This document shows positions 31,380-43,200 of a stretch of 64,000 nt of DNA, in pieces. Below the pieces are notes generated by a model that saw only the letters and a program-made list of their open reading frames with translations, was not told where the DNA came from and searched no databases. The translations under genes and the position numbers were made by a program. Positions within the stretch are counted from its first letter, which is position 1. Every line of letters starts with the position of its first letter. This DNA comes from a virus. The stretch is taken from IMG/VR virus record IMGVR_UViG_3300019776_000252, positions 1 to 64,000 of that record; one strand, given 5' to 3'.

Positions 31380-32744
31380 ATGACCACTACCCCAATTACG
31401 ATCACTGACCTGACCGAAGAAAACATTTCCGGTGCAGGAATTTTTGATAAGTTGATGCGGGTAAACAGCCTGTATCTGCAGTCTGAGTACGATAAAGGGC
31501 GTATTAAGGGTAGTGAGTACGCTACGGTCTATCTGGGTTCTTTAGATGCTGTTATGAGGACTTCTTTGGAGTTCCTCTTGCAACAGCAACGAGTTAATCG
31601 TGAAGCTTTGTTGATGGATGAACAAATCCTTCAAGCCAAAGCACAAACAGAATTGCTTGTTCAACAAAAAGCCAATGCTTTGGTTGAGCATCAAGTACTT
31701 CAGAACAATGCAGACAAGATTGCTGCAGATGTTCAAATTGCTCTTCAACAGAAGATTAATCTTGCTGATGAATTGACTACTGCTGCAGTACAACGTGAAC
31801 ACGTAGCTGCACAGACCTCTTTGACTACACAGCAGAAGAACAATCTAGTAGATGAGTTGCTTACTGCTGCTGCTCAACGATTGAATTTGACTGCTACTAA
31901 GGCCCATATTGAGGCTCAAGCTGCAGTTACTACACAACAACGTCTTAACCTTATTGCTGAAGCTAGTAATCTGGCTAAACAAGGTGACATGTTGTTGGCT
32001 GAGACTGATAAGGTTAAGCAAGAGAAGACTAATCTTGTCTCTGCTAAGTCCCATACTGATGCTCAAACTGGTTTGGTTACCCAACAGACTGCTAATCTGG
32101 TGGATGAACTGGCTACTGCAGCAGCACAACGAGGAAAGATCAATCAAGAGGTCAATAACCTGACTTCTCAGAAAGCTCTAACCGATGCTCAGAAGGAAGT
32201 GGCTTCTCAGCAGAAAACTAATCTGCAAGATGAACTGCTTACTGCTCAATCTCAGAGAGCTAAACTTGCTCAAGAAGTTACTAACATGGCTGCTCAGAAA
32301 TCTGAGACAGATGCACGTACTACTTTGATTACTCAGCAGAAATCTAATGAATCATTGAAGGCTTTGAACATTCCCAAGGAAGGTCAGATCCTTGATGATC
32401 AGTCTTGCAAGCTTAAGGCTGAATACGATGTGCTTATCAATGAGAAAACCAAGGTAAGTACTGAAAACAGCTTGCTTACCCAGAAAGTTGCTACTGAAAA
32501 GGCTCAGATTCTCGCTATTGGTGTAGATGCTGATAGTGTGGTTGGACGCCAAAAAGCACTCTATAAGGCCCAATCTGATGGCTTCCAACGTGATGCTGAA
32601 CAGAAAGCTGCTAAGTTGCTTGTGGATACTTGGAATGTTCGTCAAACCACAGATGGTGCTGAGTTGACAGGAACAAACCTAGACAACACAACTATTGGTA
32701 AGGCTGTTACTAAGTTGCTATCTGGTGTTGGAGTAGCTCCTTAA
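31380..32744 (+). CDS. Long coiled-coil virion protein with heptad-multiple repeats (N4 gp54-like position)
   Basis: A 454-residue protein. The ~70-residue N-terminal domain is followed by a very long helix made of units of the form Thr-Gln-Gln-Lys-x-Asn-Leu-x-Asp-Glu-Leu-x-Thr-Ala-x-x-Gln-Arg, ending in a ~60-residue region with a Gly/Thr-rich tail. Residues ~118-313 hold five related units of 28, 35, 49, 42 and 42 residues, all multiples of seven, so the coiled coil keeps its register. It might span the ejection channel or the core, but the role is not known. Confidence 0.75.
   Translation: MTTTPITITDLTEENISGAGIFDKLMRVNSLYLQSEYDKGRIKGSEYATVYLGSLDAVMRTSLEFLLQQQRVNREALLMDEQILQAKAQTELLVQQKANALVEHQVLQNNADKIAADVQIALQQKINLADELTTAAVQREHVAAQTSLTTQQKNNLVDELLTAAAQRLNLTATKAHIEAQAAVTTQQRLNLIAEASNLAKQGDMLLAETDKVKQEKTNLVSAKSHTDAQTGLVTQQTANLVDELATAAAQRGKINQEVNNLTSQKALTDAQKEVASQQKTNLQDELLTAQSQRAKLAQEVTNMAAQKSETDARTTLITQQKSNESLKALNIPKEGQILDDQSCKLKAEYDVLINEKTKVSTENSLLTQKVATEKAQILAIGVDADSVVGRQKALYKAQSDGFQRDAEQKAAKLLVDTWNVRQTTDGAELTGTNLDNTTIGKAVTKLLSGVGVAP
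31731..32318 (+). repeat. In-frame coiled-coil repeats (five units, multiples of 7 codons)
   Basis: Residues 118-145, 146-180, 181-229, 230-271 and 272-313 of the 454-residue protein share a pattern (QQK-x-NL-x-DEL-x-TA-x-x-QR ... TDAQ). Unit lengths are 28, 35, 49, 42 and 42 residues, so insertions and losses have been in whole heptads. Confidence 0.7.
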
Positions 32745-32765
32745 CAGGAAACCTTGAAACTAATG

Positions 32766-32792
32766 AAGGGAGCTTAGTGCTCCCTTTATTTC
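32766..32792 (+). terminator. Intrinsic terminator
   Basis: AAGGGAGC-TTAGT-GCTCCCTT, an 8-bp stem, followed by TATTT. Lies between the coiled-coil gene and the 750-residue gene and may set their relative dose. Confidence 0.75.
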
Positions 32793-32804
32793 TAGAAGAG
32801 TCTT

Positions 32805-35057
32805 ATGGGAATCTTTGATAGTCATACTAGAACGTCAGTAGGTACTTCGGTATCTAAGCTTATTGACACTTCAAAGATTGTCCCTTCTACCAAGACAGCA
32901 CTTATCAATGCTATTTTTGGTGATACAGGAAGCATTACAGACCATGCTTTAGATGGTTTGACTTCTGGTTTAGGTATTAAAGCCGAGCGTATGTACGATT
33001 ACGCTAGTACTAAATACACCTATGGCTTACCTAAAGCTAACTTTATTTCTTCTGCTAGTGGAGAAGTAGCAATCAAGAACAGATTAACTTGGTTGTTTGG
33101 TCCTGACATAGCAATCAAGTATTACCACGTTGGTGCATATAACTTAATGCACCATGCCTATGCGTATCTGGTTAATAACTTGGCTTATGAATCTAGTACT
33201 GGTGAAGTTAATGCACTAACAAGTGAAAAAGGTACTAAGGTATCTTTTGTTAAATTAGTTGTAATAGTTAAAGAAGCCACTCTTGCTGAGAAGGCTAATG
33301 GTTCATTAGACCAATGGGAACTGGATGCTCCTTCATTTGAAGTTAATCCTAGTATCTCTCAGGATATTGCTCAACTTACTTATTCATGGGTTGAGGAAAG
33401 TAAGTCTAATGGTTCAACTATTAAGCTAACCAAGAAAGCTACTAGAGATATTCCTTTAGCTGCAGTAGATACTGACATAGTTCAGGTAAAACTATCTACT
33501 GGTGGCAATAATAAATACTTTAGTTATGTTATTGGCTCTGGAAGCTATCCAGAAGTAGATGCAATATTTAAGCCAGGATATGATGGCCTAGGCACATTCT
33601 TCCCATTTACTTACTTTAGATATAACAAGACTTCGATGAAAGGTCTTGAGGGAACTGATGGTTATAAAACCTCAGAGAAGATGCTTAAGTATTTGAATAT
33701 TGATTACAAAACAGTACTCAATTCAATACATGAGAATCCTCAGATTAATGATGTAGAGCAAGCCATGCTAGTTATGGCTGTACCTGCTAACAGTACTGAT
33801 CCAGTAGAGCAGAAGTATCTATTTGACTTCTTTACCAAGGCATATAACGAACTAGGTTCTGGAATTGTTATTGGTGGCTCAGTTGGAGAGACAGACTCAA
33901 TCTCTAGAGCCAGAGGAAACAGTACTCTATCTGCAGAGGAAGTAGCAATCTCTAAGGCTATGGGAGCATCTGTACCAAAGGTTTCTATTGTTATTAGAGA
34001 CAATAGATTTCAGATGGCTTTGGCTTTCCAGACTATTACTAAGCAACTTACTACTGGAACCATTGGTGAAGTTGGTTCTTATAAAGCAGTAGTAAGTACT
34101 AAGGATGTTGCGTATTCATACACCACAAGACAATATATTGGTCAGGGTGGGAAGTATGAGTTAATTCCCCACACATTTACTATTCCTGTTCCAGTTCATA
34201 AATATCAGAAGCAAATAGCTGACTATGTTTATGAAGAAGTGATTGTTTATGGTTTAAGACTTACCTATTACATCTACGATGTATTTACTACTGTAGGTGA
34301 ATCCTCTAGTGATATTCTATTAATCCCTATTGATAAGTCTATTTCTGAGACTTATTCCATAGGAGAAAGAGAAGCTCTCTATACCCGTGGTTTAACCTTT
34401 GTATTTAATAGCCGAGTTGATACTCAAGTAGAGTGGTATCAATCTGCAGACTTTATGCAATTTCTATTTGTAGTAGCTGCTGCAATGAGTTTGTACGATA
34501 TGGGTACTACTTTGGCCTCATTAAGTACTATGACTTTGGCAGACTTTACTATGATGGTAGCCATGAAGTTAGTTACTTATGCAGCAATATCTGCTGGTGT
34601 TGGCTTATTTGTTAAAGCAGTAGGTGCTGAAACCGCATTTATTGCAGCAATGATTGCTGCTGTGTATGGTGGTTACGAAGCTATTAAAGCTGGTGGAATT
34701 AAGGGATCTCCTTTTGCTAAAGATTTACTAGACTTAGCTAGTAACATCAATAAAGGAATCTCTGTTTCCATTCAAAAAGATTTTGAGTTACTAGGTAAAG
34801 AGAATGAGGCTTTCAATACTTTGGCTAAAGAAAAGGATGAACTCCTTAATAAAGCCAAAGAAGAATTGGATCAAACCTCAGTTCTGAATCCCTTGGTAAT
34901 CTTTGGAGAAACACCCTCACGGTTGTATGATAGAACCGTACATTCCGGTAACATAGGGGTTATCGGGATAGATAGCGTTTCTTCGTTTGTTGAGGTCGCA
35001 CTCACCCTCCCTAAAATCAACGAAACTCTTGAAAGTAATTTATATGGGACAGTCTAA
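32805..35057 (+). CDS. Internal virion protein with membrane-like segments (N4 gp53-like position)
   Basis: A 750-residue protein. The first ~540 residues are mixed, with Tyr-rich beta segments. Residues ~545-630 contain several hydrophobic stretches (Phe-Leu-Phe-Val-Val-Ala-Ala-Ala-Met, Thr-Tyr-Ala-Ala-Ile-Ser-Ala-Gly-Val-Gly-Leu-Phe, Ala-Ala-Met-Ile-Ala-Ala-Val) long enough to cross a membrane. The tail is helical and charged. Such proteins in podoviruses are ejected and help DNA cross the cell envelope; for this gene that is inference. Confidence 0.65.
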   Translation: MGIFDSHTRTSVGTSVSKLIDTSKIVPSTKTALINAIFGDTGSITDHALDGLTSGLGIKAERMYDYASTKYTYGLPKANFISSASGEVAIKNRLTWLFGPDIAIKYYHVGAYNLMHHAYAYLVNNLAYESSTGEVNALTSEKGTKVSFVKLVVIVKEATLAEKANGSLDQWELDAPSFEVNPSISQDIAQLTYSWVEESKSNGSTIKLTKKATRDIPLAAVDTDIVQVKLSTGGNNKYFSYVIGSGSYPEVDAIFKPGYDGLGTFFPFTYFRYNKTSMKGLEGTDGYKTSEKMLKYLNIDYKTVLNSIHENPQINDVEQAMLVMAVPANSTDPVEQKYLFDFFTKAYNELGSGIVIGGSVGETDSISRARGNSTLSAEEVAISKAMGASVPKVSIVIRDNRFQMALAFQTITKQLTTGTIGEVGSYKAVVSTKDVAYSYTTRQYIGQGGKYELIPHTFTIPVPVHKYQKQIADYVYEEVIVYGLRLTYYIYDVFTTVGESSSDILLIPIDKSISETYSIGEREALYTRGLTFVFNSRVDTQVEWYQSADFMQFLFVVAAAMSLYDMGTTLASLSTMTLADFTMMVAMKLVTYAAISAGVGLFVKAVGAETAFIAAMIAAVYGGYEAIKAGGIKGSPFAKDLLDLASNINKGISVSIQKDFELLGKENEAFNTLAKEKDELLNKAKEELDQTSVLNPLVIFGETPSRLYDRTVHSGNIGVIGIDSVSSFVEVALTLPKINETLESNLYGTV

Positions 35058-35640
35058 TTACACATTCCCCTATACCGAGCCAACGCTTAATTTCTCCCTA
35101 ATGGGTAATAAGTGGGCTGGTAGGAACGCTATTGCTGATGCCAATTCTGTAATGGCTCCTGTTGCATTGGCCCCTAGTGCTACACCTTTTCAAACACCAG
35201 TAACAGATGCAACAAATGCTTCTTTTACAGGAGCTTTTAAGCCAGAAGCATTCGGTGCTATCGGTGATGCAGCTAAAACTTATGGTGCTGGATCTGGTGG
35301 TTGGCTTCAAAGTCTTAGCAACTGGGGTAAAGAAAACGGTATGTTTACGCAAGTAGACAAGAACGGTATGAAGACTACTGGTTTGTTGGATTATGGAATT
35401 GGTTTGGGACAAGGTTTGCTAAACACTAAGATGGGTTTGGATTACCTAAACCTAGCTAAACAGTCTCAACAAAGTCAGCAAGAACAGTTCTGGACGAATC
35501 ACAATAACCAAGTGAAGACAACTAATGCTGAACTTACTGCACGTAGGGAACGTCAGTTGTCAGCTACAGATCCTAACTTGTCTGCTGATCAACGTAACCA
35601 GAAGGTTGCTGAGTACATGTCTAAGTGGGGAGTTTCCTAA
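35044..35640 (+). CDS. Virion protein (N4 gp52-like position)
   Basis: A 198-residue protein starting at ATG 35044, inside the last 14 bases of the previous gene. Its N-terminal half is Pro/Gly/Ala-rich and likely flexible; the C-terminal ~90 residues are helical with Gln-rich stretches. It has an Ala-Asn-Ser-Val-Met-Ala-Pro-Val style N-terminus like that of small ejected virion proteins, but no known motif. Confidence 0.7.
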   Translation: MGQSNYTFPYTEPTLNFSLMGNKWAGRNAIADANSVMAPVALAPSATPFQTPVTDATNASFTGAFKPEAFGAIGDAAKTYGAGSGGWLQSLSNWGKENGMFTQVDKNGMKTTGLLDYGIGLGQGLLNTKMGLDYLNLAKQSQQSQQEQFWTNHNNQVKTTNAELTARRERQLSATDPNLSADQRNQKVAEYMSKWGVS

Positions 35641-35642
35641 TC

Positions 35643-37187
35643 ATGGCATATACGCCTATTACTTGGCAGAACATTTCTGCACCTAATCTTACTGATGTAG
35701 CCAATATTCTTGGTAATGCTCAGAAGAGTTTTAATAACGCTCTTTCTAGTGTCGGTGATGTAGTTAAGATGCGTAATGCTACTGAGGACTCCAATTGGCA
35801 AGCTCAGAAAGCAGTAAACACTAACAACTTTATGAGCACTGTATTAGGTGCTAATACTGTTGATGACTATAAGAAGTTGCAAGAGTCTGGGACTCTTAAG
35901 AATCTTCTTAGTGGTGCTGGTGCTCAAATTGATTCTGCTGCTGCAATGAAAGCAATGGATGAACGCATGGGTACATTGCAACAACGAGGTCTTACGGCTA
36001 TTGATTACAACAACAAGACGTTGGACAACGAGCAAGCTCCTTTGCGTGATCAGATTGCTTCTCTTACTGCTCAAGGCAAAACAGGTGAAGCACTTGCATT
36101 GGCTAATGCTCATAACGAATTGCGTAACAGAGCTACTCTGTTTCAAGGCATTGACACCAAGAACCAAGATCTTGTTAATCGTGATCGTGCTACTACTGAG
36201 TTTGGTTGGAAGACAGAGATGCATCCTCTGGATATTGCTGCCAAACAAGCAGGTATTGATGCTAGTCGCACCTCTACTGCTCTTCATGGAGTACAGCTTA
36301 AAACTGCACAGAATACGCTTGCTGATCAGACTGAAACCAGAAAGCTTGAAGGCATTCTTGCACAAGCTGCTTCTCAGAATGTGGCTGAAAAAGCTGCTCT
36401 TGGGCAAGTACAGGGTAGGTATGCTGCTGCTAATGGTTTAACAGTTAATTCTCAAGGTCTTCCAGACTTTGAGAATTACACCAAAGACCAGATGATTAAG
36501 TTTAATGAGGTAGCGAAAAAGAATGGCATTCCTGGTTCTGCTGAGTACCTAACTGGAGACACTAAACGAGCCAATAGTTTGTTTGAAACCTTAACTAAAT
36601 CTAGTGGAATCAGTCCTCGCATTCTTAAAGCCAATGAGCAAAACATCCGTGGAGTATTTAATACCTCTATTACTGCCAACACTCCAACTGGCAATGATGC
36701 ATTGAAGGCAGCTACTGATACTGCTAGTAATAAAGTCATGTTTGACCGTTTGGATGAAGCTAATTGGTATGCTCCAGGCAGTGAAAATGCTCGTAAGCAG
36801 TATGAGAAACTAGCTACTCAAATAACACCTACCCTCAAAGGAATGTCTAATGGTATTTGGTTTGGAGACAATACCAAAGATGCTGATGCTATTCAAAAGA
36901 TGTTGGGTGAAGTTGCATCCGTTGGTTTGAAAAACAAAAACGGAGAGATGGTTACTCCTTCTGCAAACGATGTTATGCGGTTTATTCGTGATAGCAATAC
37001 ACGAATTAATGCTTGGACTGGCTTTACAGATAGTGGTAGAGCAGATGCTATTAAAAGTGCTTTGCAGGAGTGGATTGATACTCCAGAAGCTCTTAAGATG
37101 CAAATGGATGGTCTTGCAAGCCAGAAGTTTCAAGATAATGAACGTAAAGCTCAACTAATCCGAGAAACTCTATATCCTAAAAAGTAA
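35643..37187 (+). CDS. Internal virion protein (N4 gp51-like position)
   Basis: A 514-residue helical protein from ATG 35643, with a ribosome site (GGGGAG) inside the previous gene's end and a 2-base gap. It is rich in Ala, Asn, Gln and Leu, with long amphipathic helices but no enzyme motif. In N4 the gene before vRNAP (gp51/gp52) encodes internal virion proteins that leave the capsid with the DNA and polymerase. Confidence 0.72.
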   Translation: MAYTPITWQNISAPNLTDVANILGNAQKSFNNALSSVGDVVKMRNATEDSNWQAQKAVNTNNFMSTVLGANTVDDYKKLQESGTLKNLLSGAGAQIDSAAAMKAMDERMGTLQQRGLTAIDYNNKTLDNEQAPLRDQIASLTAQGKTGEALALANAHNELRNRATLFQGIDTKNQDLVNRDRATTEFGWKTEMHPLDIAAKQAGIDASRTSTALHGVQLKTAQNTLADQTETRKLEGILAQAASQNVAEKAALGQVQGRYAAANGLTVNSQGLPDFENYTKDQMIKFNEVAKKNGIPGSAEYLTGDTKRANSLFETLTKSSGISPRILKANEQNIRGVFNTSITANTPTGNDALKAATDTASNKVMFDRLDEANWYAPGSENARKQYEKLATQITPTLKGMSNGIWFGDNTKDADAIQKMLGEVASVGLKNKNGEMVTPSANDVMRFIRDSNTRINAWTGFTDSGRADAIKSALQEWIDTPEALKMQMDGLASQKFQDNERKAQLIRETLYPKK

Positions 37188-37200
37188 TAGGTATTCAACG

Positions 37201-37245
37201 ATAATACGGGGAGAATAGGAAACTATCTCCCCGTTATTATTTTTG
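37201..37245 (+). terminator. Intrinsic terminator before the giant polymerase gene
   Basis: CGGGGAGA...TCTCCCCG with inner TAG/CTA pairs around a GAAA loop, flanked by AATA/TATT, then TTATTATTTTTG. A strong stem that should lower expression of the giant gene, which fits a protein present in one or few copies per virion. Confidence 0.85.
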
Positions 37246-37256
37246 AAGGTCTACCT

Positions 37257-40200
37257 ATGGCTGAAGACTACCGTGATTATTTCAATAACAAGCTTTCTCA
37301 GGAACTAGCAGCTACCTCTCAAAAGTTTGGTAGAGATACCCGTTTCGCTGATCTACAAGCAGCCACTAATGAAAAGATTGCACAACTCGGTATTCTCCGA
37401 GAGGAAGCAATTAAGCAACGGGAGATTGACAACCAATCTTGGGTTAAGAAACTTGATCTAGATCCTAATGGCCTAGCTGCTGATATTGCCAACATTGGAG
37501 CAAGTGTTTATCAGGGTATTTCCAACAATATTGTTGGTCCTACTGTAGCCCTGCCTCATACTGTTGGGGCTATTCTTGATCAAGCTCGTCTTACCTCTGC
37601 TGAACAAGAGGCTTATACCCGCTATAAGCAAAACCAAGCCACACCAGAAGACATTGCCATGTTGAACCAACGCAAGGGTGTTTACACGCCTTCTGCAATG
37701 GAACTGGCTAGGAATGCTGAAGATAATCGTAAGACTGCTACTGATATTCGAGATGCATTCAATCGGGATGAGGTTATTTACAGTGCTGATCGTAGGAAGC
37801 TATCCCAAGATCTGGGTCAAGACTTTCAATCTGCATGGGATCAAACTGGTTTAGAAAACCTGTTCACCAAAGGTAAGGAAATTGGTGGAGCAGGAGATGT
37901 TGTTTCTGGTTTAGCCAAACTGATCTATAACGCTGGTAAGGCTGCTGTTAATAATCCCGCAGCTTCTATGCAGTACATGGCAGAAAACCTGCCACAGATG
38001 TTCGTAGGTGGTGCTGGTAAAGCTGGTTCTGCAGCATTGGCTTTAACCAATGCCCAATATGGTGCTGATCTGTACTTCAAGAGTGTCCAGAAGTACCAAG
38101 CAGATAACAACGGAGCAATGCCCCCACCTGAGTTAGCTCAATCCTTGGCTTTACAAGCAGCAGGGGCTGCTGCCTTGGAACATGCAGGTGAGCTTGGACA
38201 ACTTAAGGCTGCTGGGAAGATCGGTAATGCAGCTACAGAGGCTACTAAGGCTGAAGCTACCAAAGGCTTCAAGGAAGCCATCCTAAACGCTGCTAAACCG
38301 CTTGTTCCTGGTATTAAGGCAACTGCTGCAGGTATGGCAGATGAGGCTATTACAGAAGGTGTTCAGACTTACCTTGAGGGTAATCTGGACTTTAAGCCAG
38401 CTACAGCCAAAGATATCTATGAAGGTGCTGCTATTGGTGGTATTTCTGGTGGTGGTTTGTCTGGTTCTCATAAAGTAGTCCAGCAACTCACGGGTACTAC
38501 TGAAGAAGCTATTGCTAAAAAGAAAGAAGACTTCATTGCTGCTGTTGGTTACGCTCAGAACGTAAAAGACAACAATGCTGACTTCTACCTGACTCCTGAG
38601 AATAATGATCCTGTCAAGGCTATGAAGGTCTTGTTTGATCATGCTCAGTCTGATGCAGCTACTCCTGAAACCAAGGTTCAGAACTATGCCAAAGCATTGG
38701 AGATCTTGGATCAGATGGAAAGCGAAGTTGCTAAGAAGCAATCTATCTTGGACTATGCAGGTGAGACTCGGGAAGAGTTAAACCGAGCTATTGAGAGTGC
38801 TACTCAACAGCTTCAAAACCTTGATCTAAATCAACCAGATCAAGCTAAAAAAGCAGAAGTGTTTCAAAATGCGATTGATGAACGTCAAGCCGCAATTGAG
38901 CTTCAAGACGGTGGTACAACCGCAATACAGCGTCAACAAGCGGAGGTAGACGCTAGTAATAAAAAGATCAAGACTGCAACTAACCTTCAGGTTCAGCTTG
39001 CAAACACCACGAAAGTTTTGGCTTCACAAGAGCAAGTTAATACAGATATTTCTGTAGCTAACTCTCCGGTGAATATTGCTGACCCTGCCTCTATTGATGC
39101 TGCAACAAAATCAATAGAGAGGGTAATCCAAGTGACTTATGCGTCACCAGATAAAGTGTCTCCGCAACAGGCACTAGCAATTGCAGATAACATGGACAAT
39201 GGCTTAACAGAGCCACAGCGTACATATCTAAGGGAGTTTTCCAAAGCACGTATTGAACAAAACCTACTCGAAACTACTGAGTCGGTTAATAGCACCATCC
39301 TTAATGGTTCTAAGGCACATAAAGGTGTTCTTACTTACCAAGCCCAGATTGGTGATGCATTACTGAATAACGACTTTGCTCGTGCAACTCGTTTGGTTGG
39401 TTTGCTGAGTAACTTCGCTAATGACCATACTCAAAAGGCAGAAGTTGCCACAAAAGCACTGGAACAAGCCATTGCTACCAAGCGTTCTGTGCAAGTCATT
39501 AAGACAGCAGGAAGCAACGGTACTTGGCAGATCAATACTGGTAAGCCACTTGGTCGTGATGAGATGGCTGCAATGGGTGGTGTTACAGCACATCCTAATA
39601 GCCCTAAATCTCGTGCATTGATTGCCAGTATTCCATTGGAAGCCAAGATCCTTCAATCTACTCATGCTGCTCAAGTGGCAGCTATGAACTTGAGATTTGC
39701 TGGTTCTACCGCCTCCGCTACTCCCGCAACACAGACTACGGCTACGCCTTCGTCTGTTGCTCCCGTAGCGTCGGCTGTTCCTAAAACTACAGTAGAATCC
39801 CCAACTCCCAACTCCCCTATAAATAATCAATCTGAGAACAAGTCAGAGGATGCTGCACGTACTGATATTACATCCAGTACTTCTGCAGGGACAGGCTCAC
39901 TCCGTGAGCCACTGACAGATCCAGTTAAAGATACAGCTAACCTAGCTAAACACCAGCCCCTGGTTTCAGATCGTAAGCTGGAAGTACTGAACGATGTTCA
40001 GAGAGCCAAGCTAGAAGACGTTCTTCAGAAGCTTGCTGGTTACTACGGTAATCAGATCAATAGCGTCACGTTCTACATCCAAGACAAACTGGATGCCAAC
40101 GGTAAGCCTGAACTAGCTGCAGCCTTTATTGATGACAAGGTTCAAGCTATTGGCTTGCATTCTTCTCTATTCGGTACTTTTAACCTTACAAGTGTCACTG

Positions 40201-43200
40201 ATGAGGCTATCTTTGAGTTTGTTGTTGCCCATGAGCTAGGACACGTTAAAGACAAAGAGACTGCTTATGCCTCTGAGAATGCAGAAGAACTCTCTTATGG
40301 TGGTATCGTCTATACTGAAATTTCCAAGGCTCTGAAAGCCAATCAGCTAAGTCCTCTGGCTCAGATGGCCTTTGGGCAGATCTTTAAGGCTGGATTCAAA
40401 GGTAATGTTCCCAAGGAAATCTTCGCTAATCTTCATGCTTTTGCAAGCATCCAACCTGACCTTCTAAAGAAAGAGCTTCCCAATGGATACCAATTCATCC
40501 AAGGACCAGACACAGCAACAACCGGAAACCAAGGAACAACCGAAACAACTCAAGATAGTTCCGTTTCCAGCGTATCTGAACGACCTGCTGACACAAAATC
40601 TACCGAGTCAACAGACACCGGAACAGAGTCCCAAACAGGAAAGCTAGACGCACTAGTAGGTGATAAGTCTTCCAAGAATTCACCGTTTATTGAACGTAAC
40701 CTGCTTGTAGATCATGTTACTCAGCAGATTGGTGATGAGACTAATCTCAACTATCAACGTCCTCTTGTAGCAGTAAAGAACTTCTTTAGTACTGCAGCAG
40801 GTAAGTTCACAGACTTCCTTGCTAAAGGTAGCTACACAGCTTCTGAGAAACAGAATGCTGCTCTTGGCTTGTTCAACTCTATTACTCCTTTGTGGAGCAA
40901 GATCATTAATAATGATCTGGTTGAGGAAGATAAGAAGTTTCACTACACCACACCATTTAACTGGCTCATCAAGAAAGAAGGCAATAAGCTTCAACTTGAA
41001 GAGAACGTTACTACTGCAATGGTGTATGCAGCACTGAATGCTCTTACTGAACTAGATAGTAAAGGCATCTACAACACCCAAGAAACTATTGCTTCTATGG
41101 TTGGTTTGTCTTCTGTAGCAGGCATTACTCCACAGATGACAGCTACCCTTACTGATGTGGGTATGCGAGCCAATGTATTCCGTAATGCTATTGGTTCTTC
41201 AGCCATGCAAGCTCTTGGCTTCAAGGTAGATAAAGATGCTCCTAAGAACTTAGAAGCACGTCTTGAAGCTGGATTTGCAGGACGTATTGAGAAGCTGCTT
41301 ATTGATCGTGGCTTGGTAGAAGTACGGGATATCCCCGCTGCTGAGATGCAGCAGATTGAGAACTCTGTAGCTTTATTTGAAGGACGTAAAGCTCGTAGCT
41401 TTGATGCCGGTACTAAGTTCAAATTTATCCGTCTAAAGCGTCAAGGAGATAAACTACATCCAGATGTAACTAATCTCTTGGATTCTTTGAAGGGTAGTAA
41501 TGGCATTCTGGATAAGCTGTTTGGTGTTCAATCCAACATCAAATATCCTAGTCTTACTCCATTGAACTATGTTCAAACCAAAACAAAAGGCAAACAAGAA
41601 GTACCAAGTCTTCTTGCAGAAGTGAACCAGCAAAACCAACAAACAAAGAACTTTGTTCGTGAGGATTTGTGGCGTGTTCTTTCTGGTTTGGATTCCTCTG
41701 TTATTGAAGGTTTGATTGGTATTGTTCCTGAAGGTGCAGATCAGCCAGTAGCTAATGCCCTGTCTACCAAAGCCAAGAATGATGGCTTGCGTAGGGAATG
41801 GGCGATTGCTACCGACTTTGTAAACGACATTCTTCTTAAGACAGCAGAGGGCTTCAATCAGCCTATCTACTTCTCGTATGACACATGGATTCAACAACGT
41901 GTTGGTCTTGATGGTTCTTTGAATCCACAATCCAGCAAGATCCATCGTGCATTGATGACCAAGGAAACTTGGAAGACAGAGATTGATCCCAACAACCTTG
42001 GCAAAGTAGCTTTCATGAAGCTGTTTGTTGCAGAGTCTTTCGGTGTCAAGATTGATCGGATGGACCCAGCTAATTCTTTAGAAAAGTTTAGTAATAAGCT
42101 GGCTGATCCTGTAATTGCTAAGGCAATTGACGATATTCAAGCCAACATCTATGAAGGTACTTCATTAGATTCTGAAAGCCAAGACAATCTACTCAAAGCA
42201 GTTCGTAAAGGTGGTGAGAACCTAGCGACAATGGATGCTATTGTTGCTATGGCTCACTTGCAGCAAGCTATTGCTACTAATAAGCCTGTTACTGTAAGTC
42301 TACCTGCTAGTGTTGACGGAGTTACCAATGGTCCTATTCTTGGTTTGATTCTGTTCAGTGCTGGCTTGGATGTTAAGTCTTTGAACTATCTAGCTGAGAA
42401 AGGCGGTATCTATACCGATGCTTCTAATGCAGAAGACTTTCCTGAATGGAAAGACAACCCAGCTAATAAAGATCTGTACGAAACAGTAATGGATGACGTA
42501 TTGAAACATGTACGTAAAGCCATTGAAAGTGGTCAAGTACCAGTAGAACTAGCTAAGGCTGTTAGCTTCTTCACAGGAGATCTCCGTGAGAAAGACAAGC
42601 CTACTTCTATTAGTTCTGCAGCACGTAAGATCATCAAGCCACCAGTAACTGAATCAGTATTTGGTGCTGGAGTGTCTACGTCTATTGAGCACATGGCTTT
42701 GAATTTTGTTGACTCTGTTTATGCCAAGCTTGCAGAAGTCAACCTTATGGACGAAGCAGACAAAGCCGAAGCAGTAAAACACATTAATTACTTACTCTAT
42801 ACAGGTGGTTCAAAGCTTCGTTTGAATGCTTCTCAGAACCTTAATGATTCGTTCTTACAACCAGAAATCAATGCTATTAAGCAGGCTTTTGGTGACTTGT
42901 TTGGTGAAGCAGTTACCCAAACAATGGAAACACAATTCAGTGCTTTCAAGGAATCTACTCGTACCTATAACCAGTTGGCTTCTACTCTTAACAGCATCTA
43001 TGAAAACATCTATGTTGTTAAGCGCCAAGAGTTTATTCAAGAGCTTATTGCTAAGGAAAAAGCAAAGCCTGGTACTGGAATGCCTTATGGATTGGGTAAA
43101 GTTGATCCCAATACAGGCAAACCAATTAAGGACAAGGAAACCCCTTTACGTGATCTAACAACCAAGGAAGAGGAAGAGCTTGCTAAACGACTAGCTCCTG

